62,674 nt of DNA from a virus, in the IMG/VR virus record IMGVR_UViG_3300006802_000103, positions 1-62,674 of that record. The stretch is one strand, 5' to 3'. A program made the position numbers and the translations under genes. Shown in pieces: positions 1 to 7,351 of this stretch; the stretch's first letter is position 1; every line of letters begins with the position of its first letter. The notes below the pieces were generated by a model that was not told where the DNA came from, searched no databases, and was given only the letters and a program-made list of their open reading frames with translations.

Positions 1-17
1 GCGATGGAGAGGCTCAT
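1..17 (-). CDS. Start of next minus-strand gene, cut by the window edge
   Basis: An ATG at 17 overlaps the TGA of the preceding gene in an ATGA arrangement, the usual coupling in this late block. Only five codons (MSLSI) and part of a sixth lie inside the window, so the product is unknown. Position suggests another tail or appendage gene. Confidence 0.45.
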
Positions 18-1072
18 GTGTATGCCAAAAAGAGAGCTACCGCAGTGTTACTCCCGAAGCAGTGCCACATGTGGGAGTCGAAGGAAGTCGTTACATCGAT
101 TGAAATTTGTGGGGTTCCATTCACCAGGGCCGCGTTGAAGAGTTGAAACTGTATCTGTTTCGTCCCGCCTGTTGTGATAGACCCCATGACGTATGGTTCG
201 GTTATCGAGAGACGCGACTCTCGCCAGGGGTATGTGTTGGATTGTGTGTATAGGAGTAGGTCAGTCGGGTTTCCAGAGTAAGCGGCGTTATTGAGAACAA
301 TCAGTCCTCTTCCTCGGGTTCCGGCGGAGCCAGTGCCGTCAAGTGTTCCGCGCCAAGTCGGAGCATAGTAGACAAAGCCTCCGGTGAAGTTGTTATTTAT
401 CGCGAAGAACGCGCGGGATACTCTCTCCGTGGTTCCGACGCGACCACCGGAGGTATAAGCTCCGTTTCCGACGGATGTATTGAGTGTGAAGGTCGCCGCC
501 CCCGTGACAGTGACTTGAAAGTAGCCATTTGCTGCTGTATTCCCCAGTACGCCATCAAGGAAGACATAATCTCCCGTCATGAGATTGTGGTCGGCGGTTG
601 TGGTTACCTCAATTGGTGTTGCGTTCGTTGCTCCGGAAACCGCGAGCGGCTGGACAGGTTCAGGTAACCAGGGAACTCCGCAGTAGTAGACGGTGGCAAG
701 CGAGCCGGGGGCGATGTAGGTGATTCCTGTTTGAAAGAGGAAGAATCCGAATTTGTGACAGATTATGTCGTATGTGGTCGCGGCGGCGGTGTAGAACTGG
801 GTGAGCGTGTTACCCACCGTTCCCTGTGCGGTCAATGTTCCCGCGACATTTTGTGCGTTGAGGTAGGCAACCCCGCCGGAAGCGTAGATGTCTACTCGGA
901 AATCAAGTCCCTGTGAAGTCGTCGCGGAAAACATAGACCAACCGCCGGAGATCGCGGAGGAGGTCCAGCCGGAGGTTTCCAGCGTGGTCTTCATATCGGC
1001 GACGAAGTTAGCGGCGGAGGAACCGTCGATTGTGGTGCGTTGGAGTGTGCCGCCTGAGTAAACGAGTCCCAT
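14..1072 (-). CDS. Tail appendage protein with E1-FCCH-like module, copy 2
   Basis: 352 residues. The middle (roughly 140-215) holds the pattern NATPI-x-VTTTADH-x-L-x-TGD followed by GN-TAANG and T-SVGNGAYTSGG. This is the small beta module that databases label ubiquitin-activating E1 FCCH-like and that is common in phage tail and fibre proteins. It is a clear paralog of the next upstream gene: both open with YSGGTL and share the spacing of the flanking domains. The start codon overlaps the stop of that gene as TAATG, implying coupled translation. It probably sits on the tail or a distal appendage. The FCCH label does not imply ubiquitin chemistry. Confidence 0.75.
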   Translation of the reverse strand: MGLVYSGGTLQRTTIDGSSAANFVADMKTTLETSGWTSSAISGGWSMFSATTSQGLDFRVDIYASGGVAYLNAQNVAGTLTAQGTVGNTLTQFYTAAATTYDIICHKFGFFLFQTGITYIAPGSLATVYYCGVPWLPEPVQPLAVSGATNATPIEVTTTADHNLMTGDYVFLDGVLGNTAANGYFQVTVTGAATFTLNTSVGNGAYTSGGRVGTTERVSRAFFAINNNFTGGFVYYAPTWRGTLDGTGSAGTRGRGLIVLNNAAYSGNPTDLLLYTQSNTYPWRESRLSITEPYVMGSITTGGTKQIQFQLFNAALVNGTPQISIDVTTSFDSHMWHCFGSNTAVALFLAYT

Positions 1073-2142
1073 TATGTTGTCACCACGGCGAGGCAGAGGA
1101 CGCCGGAGCCGCCTTCGTTATACACGACCCAGTTGTGTGAGTCGGCTGTGAATACGGAGTCGCCAGCGGGGGCTACGGAGCCGGTTACGATTGCGGCGTT
1201 ATAGAGTTGCGCTTGCACCAGTGCGTTACCGGAGCCGGTGTTGGTTGCGCGGAGGTATGGTTCGGTGATTGTGAAGCGACCGCCGCGCCAAGGGTAAGAG
1301 GAGGCGGCGAAGAGGACGGGGTTAGTGCCGACTACTCCGTAGTTCTGTTCATTGACACAGAAGGAACTGATGGAGGAACCGCCAACTCCGGACGCGGATG
1401 AGTCGGGGAGGTAGCGCCAGCCGTTGCAGGGGAGGGTGTAGGATCCATCTTGTCCCCAGACGTAGAAGCATCTGGAGATGCGTTCGCGGTTCCCGACGAT
1501 GCCGCCGCTTGTGTACACACCGTTGCCAACGGAGGTGTCTAGTGTGAAGGCGGTATCAGAGGTCTTTGTGATCGTCCAAAGGCCGTTCGCCGCCGTATTG
1601 CCGCCTGCGTTCTGGATATAGCAGCTATCGCCAGTGAGCATTCCGTGATTTGCAGTCGTCGTGATGGCGATGGGGGTTGCATTTGTCGCGGCGGAGATTG
1701 AGAGGGGTTGCACAGGTTCCGGTAGGTAGGGGACCCCGGCAGCGAATGCGTTGGAGACTCCGTTAACGATGTCAATTGCGTTGTTGTAGCGGAATGAGCC
1801 GAGGAGGTAGAGCCATACGGAGTAGCGGTTGGCGATGAATTCGTAGGAGCGGCCCGAGGTGACGTAAACGTGCTGGAGAGCGGTTACTGCGGAGCCGTCG
1901 ATGGAAGTTCCTTGGATGGCGGGGTACCCGTTGTACGTTCCGGAGGTTTCGGTATAGACTTTCAGCTTCATCGCGAGGCCGGAGGGGGTTGTCGCGGAGG
2001 TGAGCGAGTAGCCGTTTGCGATGGCGGCGGAGGTCCAGCCTGCGGAGACCATTGCGGAGTTCACCGCGCTGACGAATCCCGCAGCGGTCGCACCAGTTAC
2101 GGTTGTTTTGACGAGTGTTCCTCCGGAGTACGCTATGGCCAT
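1072..2142 (-). CDS. Tail appendage protein with E1-FCCH-like module, copy 1
   Basis: 356 residues. It shares with its downstream neighbour the opening YSGGTL, the LPEPVQPL linker and the central beta module (GNTAANG, SVGNGVYTSGG). The ATG lies 8 bases after a TACAATAG late box with no Shine-Dalgarno, so the message is probably leaderless. No catalytic motif is visible. The role is inferred from the module and the late position: a virion surface or tail appendage component, possibly one of two variants from tandem duplication. Confidence 0.75.
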   Translation of the reverse strand: MAIAYSGGTLVKTTVTGATAAGFVSAVNSAMVSAGWTSAAIANGYSLTSATTPSGLAMKLKVYTETSGTYNGYPAIQGTSIDGSAVTALQHVYVTSGRSYEFIANRYSVWLYLLGSFRYNNAIDIVNGVSNAFAAGVPYLPEPVQPLSISAATNATPIAITTTANHGMLTGDSCYIQNAGGNTAANGLWTITKTSDTAFTLDTSVGNGVYTSGGIVGNRERISRCFYVWGQDGSYTLPCNGWRYLPDSSASGVGGSSISSFCVNEQNYGVVGTNPVLFAASSYPWRGGRFTITEPYLRATNTGSGNALVQAQLYNAAIVTGSVAPAGDSVFTADSHNWVVYNEGGSGVLCLAVVTT

Positions 2143-2148
2143 TCGAAT

Positions 2149-2156
2149 CTATTGTA
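2149..2156 (-). promoter_or_regulatory. Late-type -10 box TACAATAG
   Basis: Minus-strand TACAATAG, 8 bases before the ATG at 2142. No TTGACA-like -35 lies 16-18 bases upstream. The 16 bases GTTCCCGCTACAATAG recur exactly at the 41015-41022 box. Confidence 0.65.
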
Positions 2157-2191
2157 GCGGGAACCCGAGGCCACGCCTCGTTTTGGCGGAC

Positions 2192-3142
2192 CTACTTCGG
2201 GGCGGAGAACTCGGCTAGCTCGTCGAGAAGTCGCGAAAGGGTAATTTCGCCAGTTCGCTGCGCTCTCATTGCTCGCTTTTCGATTGGCGCTTGGAGGTAC
2301 TTGATGAAAGAGGATTCCGGTGTGGTGTAGGTCGGTGTTGTGTCGAGGCGAGTAAGCGCGGCCTTCCTTCGTGGGTGCGCTTTTCGATACGCTCTCTCGA
2401 CGATCTGGTCAGCGCCTTCTGCGTATTGATAGAATTTTTCAAGGGCGGCAGTATCTTTATTCGGGTTGAATGTTCCGGGGAACCTTTTCTCGAAGCTTTC
2501 GGGACTTTCGATGAAGTCTCCGATGGAGACTCGCTCTTTCGTTCCCGGACGATTGATATTCCCCAGGCGCATGAAGTCGTTGGAATGTTGCATTTCGTGG
2601 GCGAGAAGACCGGGGAGGGTGGATGGATTCCCGTTGATGGGGAGGGCGACAGTGCCAGTACCTGCGTTGAAGGCTCCCTCGTTGGACGGGGTTATGAATG
2701 TCCGGCTGTGACCCTGCCCTTGAATTCCTTGTTTGTATAGTGCCGGATATTTTGCGGCGTATAGCGCCTCCGCCATATTCTGATTGGGGTGCTGCGGGCG
2801 GCGATAAGCCAGTTCATCGAGTTTGTTTTGGAAAAGTTCGGCAAGTTTTGCGATATTGCGTTTGTTGACAACAAGACCCGCGCGCTGTTCCTTTCGTGTC
2901 TCCCTCGTCTCCGGACCGGAGAAAAATTTCATAGCGGCGTCCGAAGCAAAATCGCCCAGGACCATCCCCGGTTTCGCAAAAAGCGAAGCATCCCCAACAC
3001 CGAGGGATTCACCAAGTTTCGCTTTTCGCTTCTCCTGCTCACCTTCGAGAAACGCTTCTAGTTCTTTTCTTCCGCGAACACGCTCTTGTATTTCCGCTAA
3101 AAGCGGATCTTTACGCAGTACTTGTTCGAGGAGGGAGTCCAC
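2192..3142 (-). CDS. Putative virion protein with HEMQH zinc-peptidase-like motif
   Basis: 316 residues from a GTG start lying 6 bases after a TACAATAG box, so probably leaderless. The charged helical N-terminus (1-40) leads to KLGESLGVGD at 42-51, which recurs in the neighbour at 3688-4677. HEMQH at 182-186, within LLAHEMQHSNDF, matches the HExxH zinc-binding signature of gluzincin-type metallopeptidases. A third ligand cannot be assigned with confidence. The C-terminus LSRLLDEL is also shared with the neighbour. Likely an internal or ejected virion enzyme, for example one acting on cell-wall peptides or virion proteins, but this is inference. Confidence 0.6.
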   Translation of the reverse strand: MDSLLEQVLRKDPLLAEIQERVRGRKELEAFLEGEQEKRKAKLGESLGVGDASLFAKPGMVLGDFASDAAMKFFSGPETRETRKEQRAGLVVNKRNIAKLAELFQNKLDELAYRRPQHPNQNMAEALYAAKYPALYKQGIQGQGHSRTFITPSNEGAFNAGTGTVALPINGNPSTLPGLLAHEMQHSNDFMRLGNINRPGTKERVSIGDFIESPESFEKRFPGTFNPNKDTAALEKFYQYAEGADQIVERAYRKAHPRRKAALTRLDTTPTYTTPESSFIKYLQAPIEKRAMRAQRTGEITLSRLLDELAEFSAPK

Positions 3143-3146
3143 ACAA

Positions 3147-3154
3147 CTATTGTA
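3147..3154 (-). promoter_or_regulatory. Late-type -10 box TACAATAG
   Basis: Minus-strand box 6 bases from the GTG at 3142, immediately downstream of the bidirectional terminator at 3166-3197. It restarts transcription after the preceding gene. No -35 is visible. Confidence 0.65.
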
Positions 3155-3165
3155 GTGGTGGTGGA

Positions 3166-3197
3166 GAAAAAGCCCCGGTTGGTTACCGGGGCTTTTT
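3166..3197. terminator. Bidirectional intrinsic terminator
   Basis: A perfect inverted repeat with an AGCCCCGGT stem and short TGGTT loop is flanked by A and T runs on both sides. It lies just after the stop of the minus-strand gene at 3215-3655, isolating that gene as a single-gene unit. Confidence 0.85.
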
Positions 3198-3214
3198 CAG
3201 TCGGGGGAGGGGGA

Positions 3215-3655
3215 TTAGTTGCCAGCGGTGATGTCGTTCTGGATCGCTCGTTTACACGCATCACATGCGAGGTACAGCAGTTTGGTCGTGGTGGCGGTTG
3301 CCCCGGCGAAGAGTTCCGAATTAGGGATGGTCAAAGCGGTGCCGCCGGAAGGGGTGGTCGTTGGGGCGCGCCGGACTACTGGGGTGAGGACGCCCGCGCC
3401 GTCATTCGTGACCATGATGGAGTAGGAGTTGGTTTCCTTGTTCGTGGTGTCGTTTTCGATGGCACGCTTACAAGCGTCAACCGCGAGGTACATGAGTTCC
3501 GTAGTCGTGGCGGTCGAGCCTTTGAAGAACTCCGAGTAGGGGATGGTCAGAGCAGTCCCGCCGGAAGGGGTCGTGGAGGGGGAACGCCGCGCGACGGGGG
3601 TGAATGTTCCGGCACCGTCGTTGGTGAGCATGATCGAGTAGGACGAGTTGGGCAT
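3215..3655 (-). CDS. Two-repeat abundant virion protein candidate
   Basis: 146 residues made of two tandem units of about 72 residues. Each runs SYSIM-x-TNDGAG, then P-V-x-RR, TTPSGGTALTIP, S-x-x-F, ATTT-x-L-x-YLA-x-DACKRAI. The gene has its own late box, a strong Shine-Dalgarno (AGGAGAAAA) and its own terminator, an arrangement otherwise seen only for the capsid protein and the gene at 18148. That points to high-level late expression of a structural protein such as a capsid decoration or spike subunit. Each unit has one cysteine-containing helix (DACKRAI). No family is recognised. Confidence 0.65.
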   Translation of the reverse strand: MPNSSYSIMLTNDGAGTFTPVARRSPSTTPSGGTALTIPYSEFFKGSTATTTELMYLAVDACKRAIENDTTNKETNSYSIMVTNDGAGVLTPVVRRAPTTTPSGGTALTIPNSELFAGATATTTKLLYLACDACKRAIQNDITAGN

Positions 3656-3677
3656 GAGTGCGGGTTTTCTCCTATGT

Positions 3678-3685
3678 CAATTGTA
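3678..3685 (-). promoter_or_regulatory. Late-type -10 box TACAATTG with leader
   Basis: Minus-strand TACAAT followed by a short leader containing AGGAGAAAA, 24 bases before the ATG at 3655. The leader resembles that of the gene at 18148-18630. Confidence 0.6.
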
Positions 3686-3687
3686 AC

Positions 3688-4677
3688 TTAGCGTCCGGCG
3701 GTTTTCGATTTACGGTTTGCCGCGCGCTCGTTTAGGATTTCGTTGAGGAAACGGGAGAGTTGGGAGCGTTCCTTCTGCGCGGCGGTTTCGGAGAGTCGAG
3801 GGAGGGGAATTTCGGCTTGTTGCTTGCTATAGTCCCTATTCGTCCGAACCCCGGTGATACGGTGGCCGCCGACTCTTGTCTTCTCGGGGTAAAAAGCAGC
3901 CAACCCGCGACCCAGTGCCTTTATGGATGCTGGCTCGAAGGGAGTTTGCCATATAGTCGCATAGTTATGCGTTGGTGGAATTGTCGGGAATCGAGGGAAT
4001 TCCAGACCAGCACGTTGTTCATACGGAATGCTGTAGTAGTGGTCTGCGGACTCTTGGTACTTCTTGAAACTTTCATCCCACTGCCTGCGCTCAAGCTCCA
4101 TCTTTCGCATCTCCGGGAGATTCGGACGACGGCTTACGTCGATAGTCAGCTTGTCTATCTCAGAGGCCGGGGTGTATCGTCGAGGATTTTCCTTAGTAAT
4201 CGAGACTCCCGCTTTTGGATAACCTCCGACGAGGAAGTCTAGGTTGCGTGAGTAGTTCGGGTTTCCGAAGAAGCTGCGTTCATCTGGCTCCAGGTATTTC
4301 TCCCCCAGTTTTGCTGGCCCGTACTTGTCGTAGATTCTGGGAGCAACTAAATCCCGGCGAGGAGTCGAATCGGGGGGTCGCGCCGCAACCGCACTTCTCC
4401 GCGCAACTTTGACGGCCCGAGGGACCACCCCCTGCATGTACTCCTCATTCGCGGGAACAGAGAGGAGGCGGTTTGCGGTATCTGCGAGGAAGGCAACTGT
4501 GGTTGCTGCCGGTTTTGCGAGCAGTGCTAGATCACCCACACCGAGGGATTCACCAAGTTTCGATTGCCGTATTTCTTGTTGTTCTGAAAACCAATCCCGC
4601 AACTGCTCCGACTCGCGCCGCCGCGCCTCCTCCGGACTCATCCGGAGGTACGCTTCGAGTAGTCGGGGGTCCGCCAT
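3688..4677 (-). CDS. Virion-associated protein sharing the KLGESLGVGD tag
   Basis: About 329 residues from the ATG at 4677, which lies 6 bases after GACAATAG. A TTG start at 4695 is possible but would overlap the promoter box. Residues 40-49 read KLGESLGVGD and the C-terminus has LSRFLNEIL, both shared with the protein at 2192-3142, while the central regions differ. The two genes share an identical 25-base stretch over the tag (2997-3021 and 4538-4562). The shared ends look like a targeting or packaging module joined to different cargo domains. The centre is charged and proline-rich without a recognised fold. Confidence 0.6.
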   Translation of the reverse strand: MADPRLLEAYLRMSPEEARRRESEQLRDWFSEQQEIRQSKLGESLGVGDLALLAKPAATTVAFLADTANRLLSVPANEEYMQGVVPRAVKVARRSAVAARPPDSTPRRDLVAPRIYDKYGPAKLGEKYLEPDERSFFGNPNYSRNLDFLVGGYPKAGVSITKENPRRYTPASEIDKLTIDVSRRPNLPEMRKMELERRQWDESFKKYQESADHYYSIPYEQRAGLEFPRFPTIPPTHNYATIWQTPFEPASIKALGRGLAAFYPEKTRVGGHRITGVRTNRDYSKQQAEIPLPRLSETAAQKERSQLSRFLNEILNERAANRKSKTAGR

Positions 4678-4681
4678 ATCT

Positions 4682-4689
4682 CTATTGTC
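4682..4689 (-). promoter_or_regulatory. Late-type -10 box GACAATAG
   Basis: Minus-strand box 6 bases before the ATG at 4677. It differs from the consensus by T to G at the first base, as does the box at 52770-52777. Confidence 0.5.
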
Positions 4690-4702
4690 GCGCAAAGTTT
4701 GC

Positions 4703-4708
4703 TACACT
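4703..4708 (+). promoter_or_regulatory. Plus-strand -10 box TACACT, divergent
   Basis: TACACT lies 6 bases before the ATG at 4715, matching the leaderless spacing seen elsewhere. No -35 box is found at the expected distance. It is back-to-back with the minus-strand box at 4682-4689. Confidence 0.4.
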
Positions 4709-4714
4709 TTCTTC

Positions 4715-4957
4715 ATGCGCCTATATCCACTCTGTCAAACATTTCTGGTCCCCGACCGTCCGTCTCTAAACCTATACGTCGAAGGTCGCTACATGGGGCA
4801 GGCGCAGATTGTAGGCCCCTACACTCTCGTCGGCCCGATACCAGATCCGGCAACGGCGTGGCGTGACGAAGATCCCTACGCCGAATCTGTTCGGCGGATT
4901 TTTAGGAAGTTACTTCCCGCGCCCTGTTCACGCTCCGCGAACACAGCCAACTCCTGA
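4715..4957 (+). CDS. Small hypothetical protein
   Basis: 80 residues from the ATG chosen for its position 6 bases after TACACT. The longer open frame upstream runs through the divergent promoter and is not credible. No domain is recognised; a possible turn-rich YVEGRYMGQ segment precedes a charged C-terminal half. It is the only plus-strand gene at this end of the late block and is separated from the control region by its own stop. Confidence 0.45.
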   Translation: MRLYPLCQTFLVPDRPSLNLYVEGRYMGQAQIVGPYTLVGPIPDPATAWRDEDPYAESVRRIFRKLLPAPCSRSANTANS

Positions 4958-5673
4958 ACGTGAGCCTCCGGCGGGCCGCGCTCGGGGTTCCGGCAAAAAG
5001 GAAAAGCACGCGGGCCACGCCCGCCCTATCCGCGCATTTCTAACTCCTTTATAATCAATAAGTTGCGCGGGACTGGCGGGGCACTAGAGAGGAATTCGCT
5101 GCATGAAATAGTGGGCACTTTTCCCTCACCCCGGCGCATATTTATATAAAACCCCCGACCAAAGAGGCGTGGCCTCCGTACTCCCAAAAAATGCCCCCGC
5201 CCTCCCCAAAATGGGTCCCATCCCCACTCTCAAAAGCCCCCTCCCCCCAAAAAGGGTCCCCTTTTTCAAAATCCGCGCGCAAAATTTTTGGAACTCGTGT
5301 CCGTCTCCCGACACCAGAAGGACGTTCCGTCCTTCTTTCCGGCCCGGTACTATATGTACTAGTACCCCCGGGGGTCGGTACCCCACCTTTGGGCGGTGGA
5401 ACCTTCTTGGTACTACCAGTACTCCTGGGTGGCTTGGGTGTACTGCGAGTACTACTGGTGCTACCTATCTTCCGATGGGATCTTAAAAGAGATTGACTTC
5501 ATCGATAGATAGGTAGGACGGGATCTTTAGATAGGCTGGGATTAAAAGTAAGTACTATTTCGACGCAATTAAGTACATAATGATGCAGAGTAGGCAGTGG
5601 TACAAAGTGCTTTGTAGTGCAAAGTAGTAGACCTGAAAGAAGCCGCCTCGAAGGGCGGCTTAACTTTGGTTAA
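4958..5673. other. Non-coding, repeat-rich control region
   Basis: About 700 bases with no credible gene. It holds homopolymeric C and A tracts (about 5190-5300) and a cluster of short palindromes: a GTACT-based inverted repeat near 5346-5366, CCCCCGGGGG near 5366-5375, and repeated GTACT/AGTACT blocks at 5409-5458. There is a 10-base inverted repeat CTACCTATCT (5461-5470) with AGATAGGTAG (5507-5516), and TACAAAGTGCTTTGTA at 5601-5616. AT-rich TATAAT-like strings occur near 5050 and 5140. The arrangement suits an origin, a regulator-binding array or a packaging site; the sequence does not say which. Confidence 0.5.
5640..5661 (-). terminator. Intrinsic terminator
   Basis: The AAGCCGCC stem pairs with GGCGGCTT around a six-base loop. 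Read on the minus strand it is followed by TTCTTTC. It lies just past the stop of the gene at 5674-5919. Confidence 0.65.
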
Positions 5674-5919
5674 CTACGCGGGAATATGACACTCAAACGA
5701 GTCCAAATCACGATATCGAGGCGCTGACTCACCGCCACCTGTTGGCCACGGTGCAAGGGCAACGAATAGCTCAACAGCGGGGCCGGAAGTGGCATCGAGC
5801 AGGGCGACAGCGGGGGAGCGCAAGTCCTCCCACTGCGACGGGCGGTAGTTTCGCAAAGCGGTTCTAACGCGCGTTGCAACTTCAACTTGTTCTTCATGGG
5901 GTAGTTCGTGGAATAGCAT
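5674..5919 (-). CDS. Small acidic hypothetical protein
   Basis: 81 residues. The ATG at 5919 is preferred because GAAGGAG precedes it at good spacing; the frame extends further to 5961. The N-terminal half is helical and charged (MLFHELPHEEQVEVATRV) and the C-terminal half is rich in Pro, Gly and Ala. No family is recognised. Together with the next two genes it forms a minus-strand group transcribed away from the early operon, in the place where phages often carry early host-takeover genes. Confidence 0.5.
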   Translation of the reverse strand: MLFHELPHEEQVEVATRVRTALRNYRPSQWEDLRSPAVALLDATSGPAVELFVALAPWPTGGGESAPRYRDLDSFECHIPA

Positions 5920-5998
5920 TTGTGAATCCGCTCCTTCTACGGATAGAGTAGCGTACCACACTCTCGCCTATTCTGTTTCCGCTATTTTGCTGCTATCC

Positions 5999-6052
5999 GT
6001 ACTTCGACAACTATCGAAGTACGAAGGGCTTCGTAGTACGAAGGGTTTCGTA
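5999..6052. repeat. Palindromic and tandem 17-base repeats
   Basis: A 9-base perfect inverted repeat (GTACTTCGA and TCGAAGTAC, 5999-6022) runs into two direct copies of GTACGAAGGG-C/T-TTCGTA at 6019-6035 and 6036-6052. Each copy is itself palindromic, and the period is 17 bases. This resembles a regulator operator array or iterons. Confidence 0.65.
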
Positions 6053-6088
6053 GTATAAGGAGGGCTTATTCTGTGAGGGGGCGTAATA

Positions 6089-6119
6089 AAAGCCAGTAGC
6101 GGATTAGGCTACTGGCTTT
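6089..6119. terminator. Bidirectional intrinsic terminator
   Basis: A perfect 12-base stem (AAAGCCAGTAGC with GCTACTGGCTTT) has a 7-base loop and A/T ends on both sides. It ends transcription of the minus-strand gene at 6146-6577. Confidence 0.8.
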
Positions 6120-6125
6120 AGTGGG

Positions 6126-6139
6126 ACACGGCGCGCCGT
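6126..6139. repeat. 14-base perfect palindrome, copy 1
   Basis: CACGGCGCGCCGTG, followed by GGA. The same 17 bases recur inside the gene at 7348-7824 (about 7423-7439). Here the palindrome sits just outside the 3' end of a minus-strand gene. Confidence 0.6.
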
Positions 6140-6145
6140 GGGATT

Positions 6146-6577
6146 TTATGCTCCGCGCGTGTAGAGGCGATTGGGCGATTGTCCCACGGGTAGCGGTTCC
6201 GATTCTCCCGCGCGGTAGATGGGGTTTGGCGTGTGCGTGCGGTATGACGGTACGCGGAGTCCTTCGTGTCGCGGGGCAATTGCTAGCACGTCTTCCGGAG
6301 TCAATCGGCCAGCTACAGCAGCGGCGTAAACTTCGCGGGATGGCCAGAGCCGCTTGTCTGCGTAGGTAAGGCCCGCGAGTTCCTCAGCGCCACTGATGAG
6401 TGACTCGGGATCGTATGCGACGCCGTAGCTATTCGGGCCACCCGTTCGACGTACGGCAAAGTTGTCCGCTTCGAACCCCGTTGGTAAGATCGGGGCTATA
6501 TCGGTAACGGCATGGCCGTCAAACGGCTGAACTGCGTCAAGCAATTCGTCGGTAAGAGTGCTTTCGGAAAAGTCCAT
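6146..6577 (-). CDS. Hypothetical early protein
   Basis: 143 residues with an AAAGGA ribosome site 8 bases before the ATG. It is acidic at the N-terminus (MDFSESTLTDELLDAVQPF) and Pro- and Arg-rich towards the end. No catalytic motif or membrane segment is visible. The C-terminal half contains short Pro-x-x-Pro-like turns. It ends right at a strong bidirectional terminator, so it closes its unit. No family is recognised. Confidence 0.55.
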   Translation of the reverse strand: MDFSESTLTDELLDAVQPFDGHAVTDIAPILPTGFEADNFAVRRTGGPNSYGVAYDPESLISGAEELAGLTYADKRLWPSREVYAAAVAGRLTPEDVLAIAPRHEGLRVPSYRTHTPNPIYRAGESEPLPVGQSPNRLYTRGA

Positions 6578-6628
6578 GATGAGAATCCTTTATCGTTAGT
6601 GGGTTTCGGGTGAGTTTACCGGAGTAAA

Positions 6629-6934
6629 CTAGATGAATTCGCTGTAGTCAAGTTTCTGGATTGAGAGTAGCACGCAAATTTGCTTGAATGCATCCTTGAG
6701 TCGCGCGGCCAATTGCAGCGCCTTTTCGCGTGGAGTTAAGCCGCCGTACACGATGGAGACCTGCAATCCCGCATCCAAGTATAGAATGCCGTCTTCACTC
6801 CATGCGCCTTGAGTCGGGACGACCGTGCCCGCGCCGAACACCTCGACGCAGTGTTCTAGAGCCAGTTTGATATCCTGCGCTTGAATGTCGCGCGTTTCGC
6901 TTACTCCAACATTGATCACAATTAAGTGTTTCAT
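6629..6934 (-). CDS. Hypothetical early protein, leaderless
   Basis: 101 residues from the ATG 7 bases after a TAGAAT box; an in-frame ATG lies two codons upstream inside the promoter spacer. The sequence alternates beta-prone strands (LIVINVGV, GILYLDAGLQVSIVYGG) with helices (ALQLAARLKDAFKQICVLL), suggesting a small alpha/beta fold. No family is recognised. It is first in the minus-strand early group, diverging from the gene at 7124. Confidence 0.55.
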   Translation of the reverse strand: MKHLIVINVGVSETRDIQAQDIKLALEHCVEVFGAGTVVPTQGAWSEDGILYLDAGLQVSIVYGGLTPREKALQLAARLKDAFKQICVLLSIQKLDYSEFI

Positions 6935-6941
6935 GAGATCC

Positions 6942-6970
6942 ATTCTACGGTACACCGCGAACGAATGCAA
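6942..6970 (-). promoter_or_regulatory. Early sigma70-type promoter, minus strand
   Basis: TTGCAT (6965-6970), 17-base spacer, TAGAAT (6942-6947), then 7 bases to the ATG at 6934. A CCTATC-TTTC-GATAGG palindrome lies just upstream at about 6972-6987 and may be an operator. Confidence 0.65.
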
Positions 6971-7088
6971 GCCTATCTTTCGATAGGTATCTTCTGATCG
7001 ATGCAAGGCGTGGCTTCTAAGGGCAAGGCGTGGCCTTGGTACTTCCGTACTACGGCAATTTTGTTACTTCTGGTACTCCACTTTTCTC

Positions 7089-7117
7089 TTGCAATTGGGC
7101 GGGAACAAGCGCATACT
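7089..7117 (+). promoter_or_regulatory. Early sigma70-type promoter for the left early operon
   Basis: TTGCAA (7089-7094), 17-base spacer, CATACT (7112-7117), then 6 bases to the ATG at 7124. Upstream (about 7039-7080) are GTACTTCCGTAC and TACTTCTGGTACTCC, related to blocks in the 5.4 kb repeat region. Confidence 0.6.
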
Positions 7118-7123
7118 GAACCC

Positions 7124-7351
7124 ATGAAGAAACAAGAGTACACAACAAAGGCCGGGACAAAGCAGTACATGCCTGTCCTGTCCATCCGTCAGATGATGGT
7201 GCGGGATACTACTGGCTGGTGTCTCAAGTGCGGGCAAGAGGTTCCGAATGTGGAACCGGATGCGCGGAAGTATGTTCATGAGCGGTGTGGTGAGCCAAAG
7301 GTTTATGGATTGCAGGAATTGCTTTTGCTGAACCTTGTGAGGGTGAAATGA
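7124..7351 (+). CDS. Small zinc-binding protein
   Basis: 75 residues. Residues 32-60 hold WCLKCGQEVPNVEPDARKY and then H-x-RCGEPKVYG, giving a C-x2-C pair and a later C close to H, as expected for a small zinc knuckle. Similar short proteins with CGEPKVYG-like endings are common in phage early regions, without known function. The start is set by the promoter, 6 bases after the -10 box. It opens a chain of overlapping genes. Confidence 0.6.
   Translation: MKKQEYTTKAGTKQYMPVLSIRQMMVRDTTGWCLKCGQEVPNVEPDARKYVHERCGEPKVYGLQELLLLNLVRVK

Noticed and set aside
5126-5496. Open frames on both strands in the control region
   Set aside because: They run through homopolymer tracts and palindromes, overlap each other in several frames and have no start signals.
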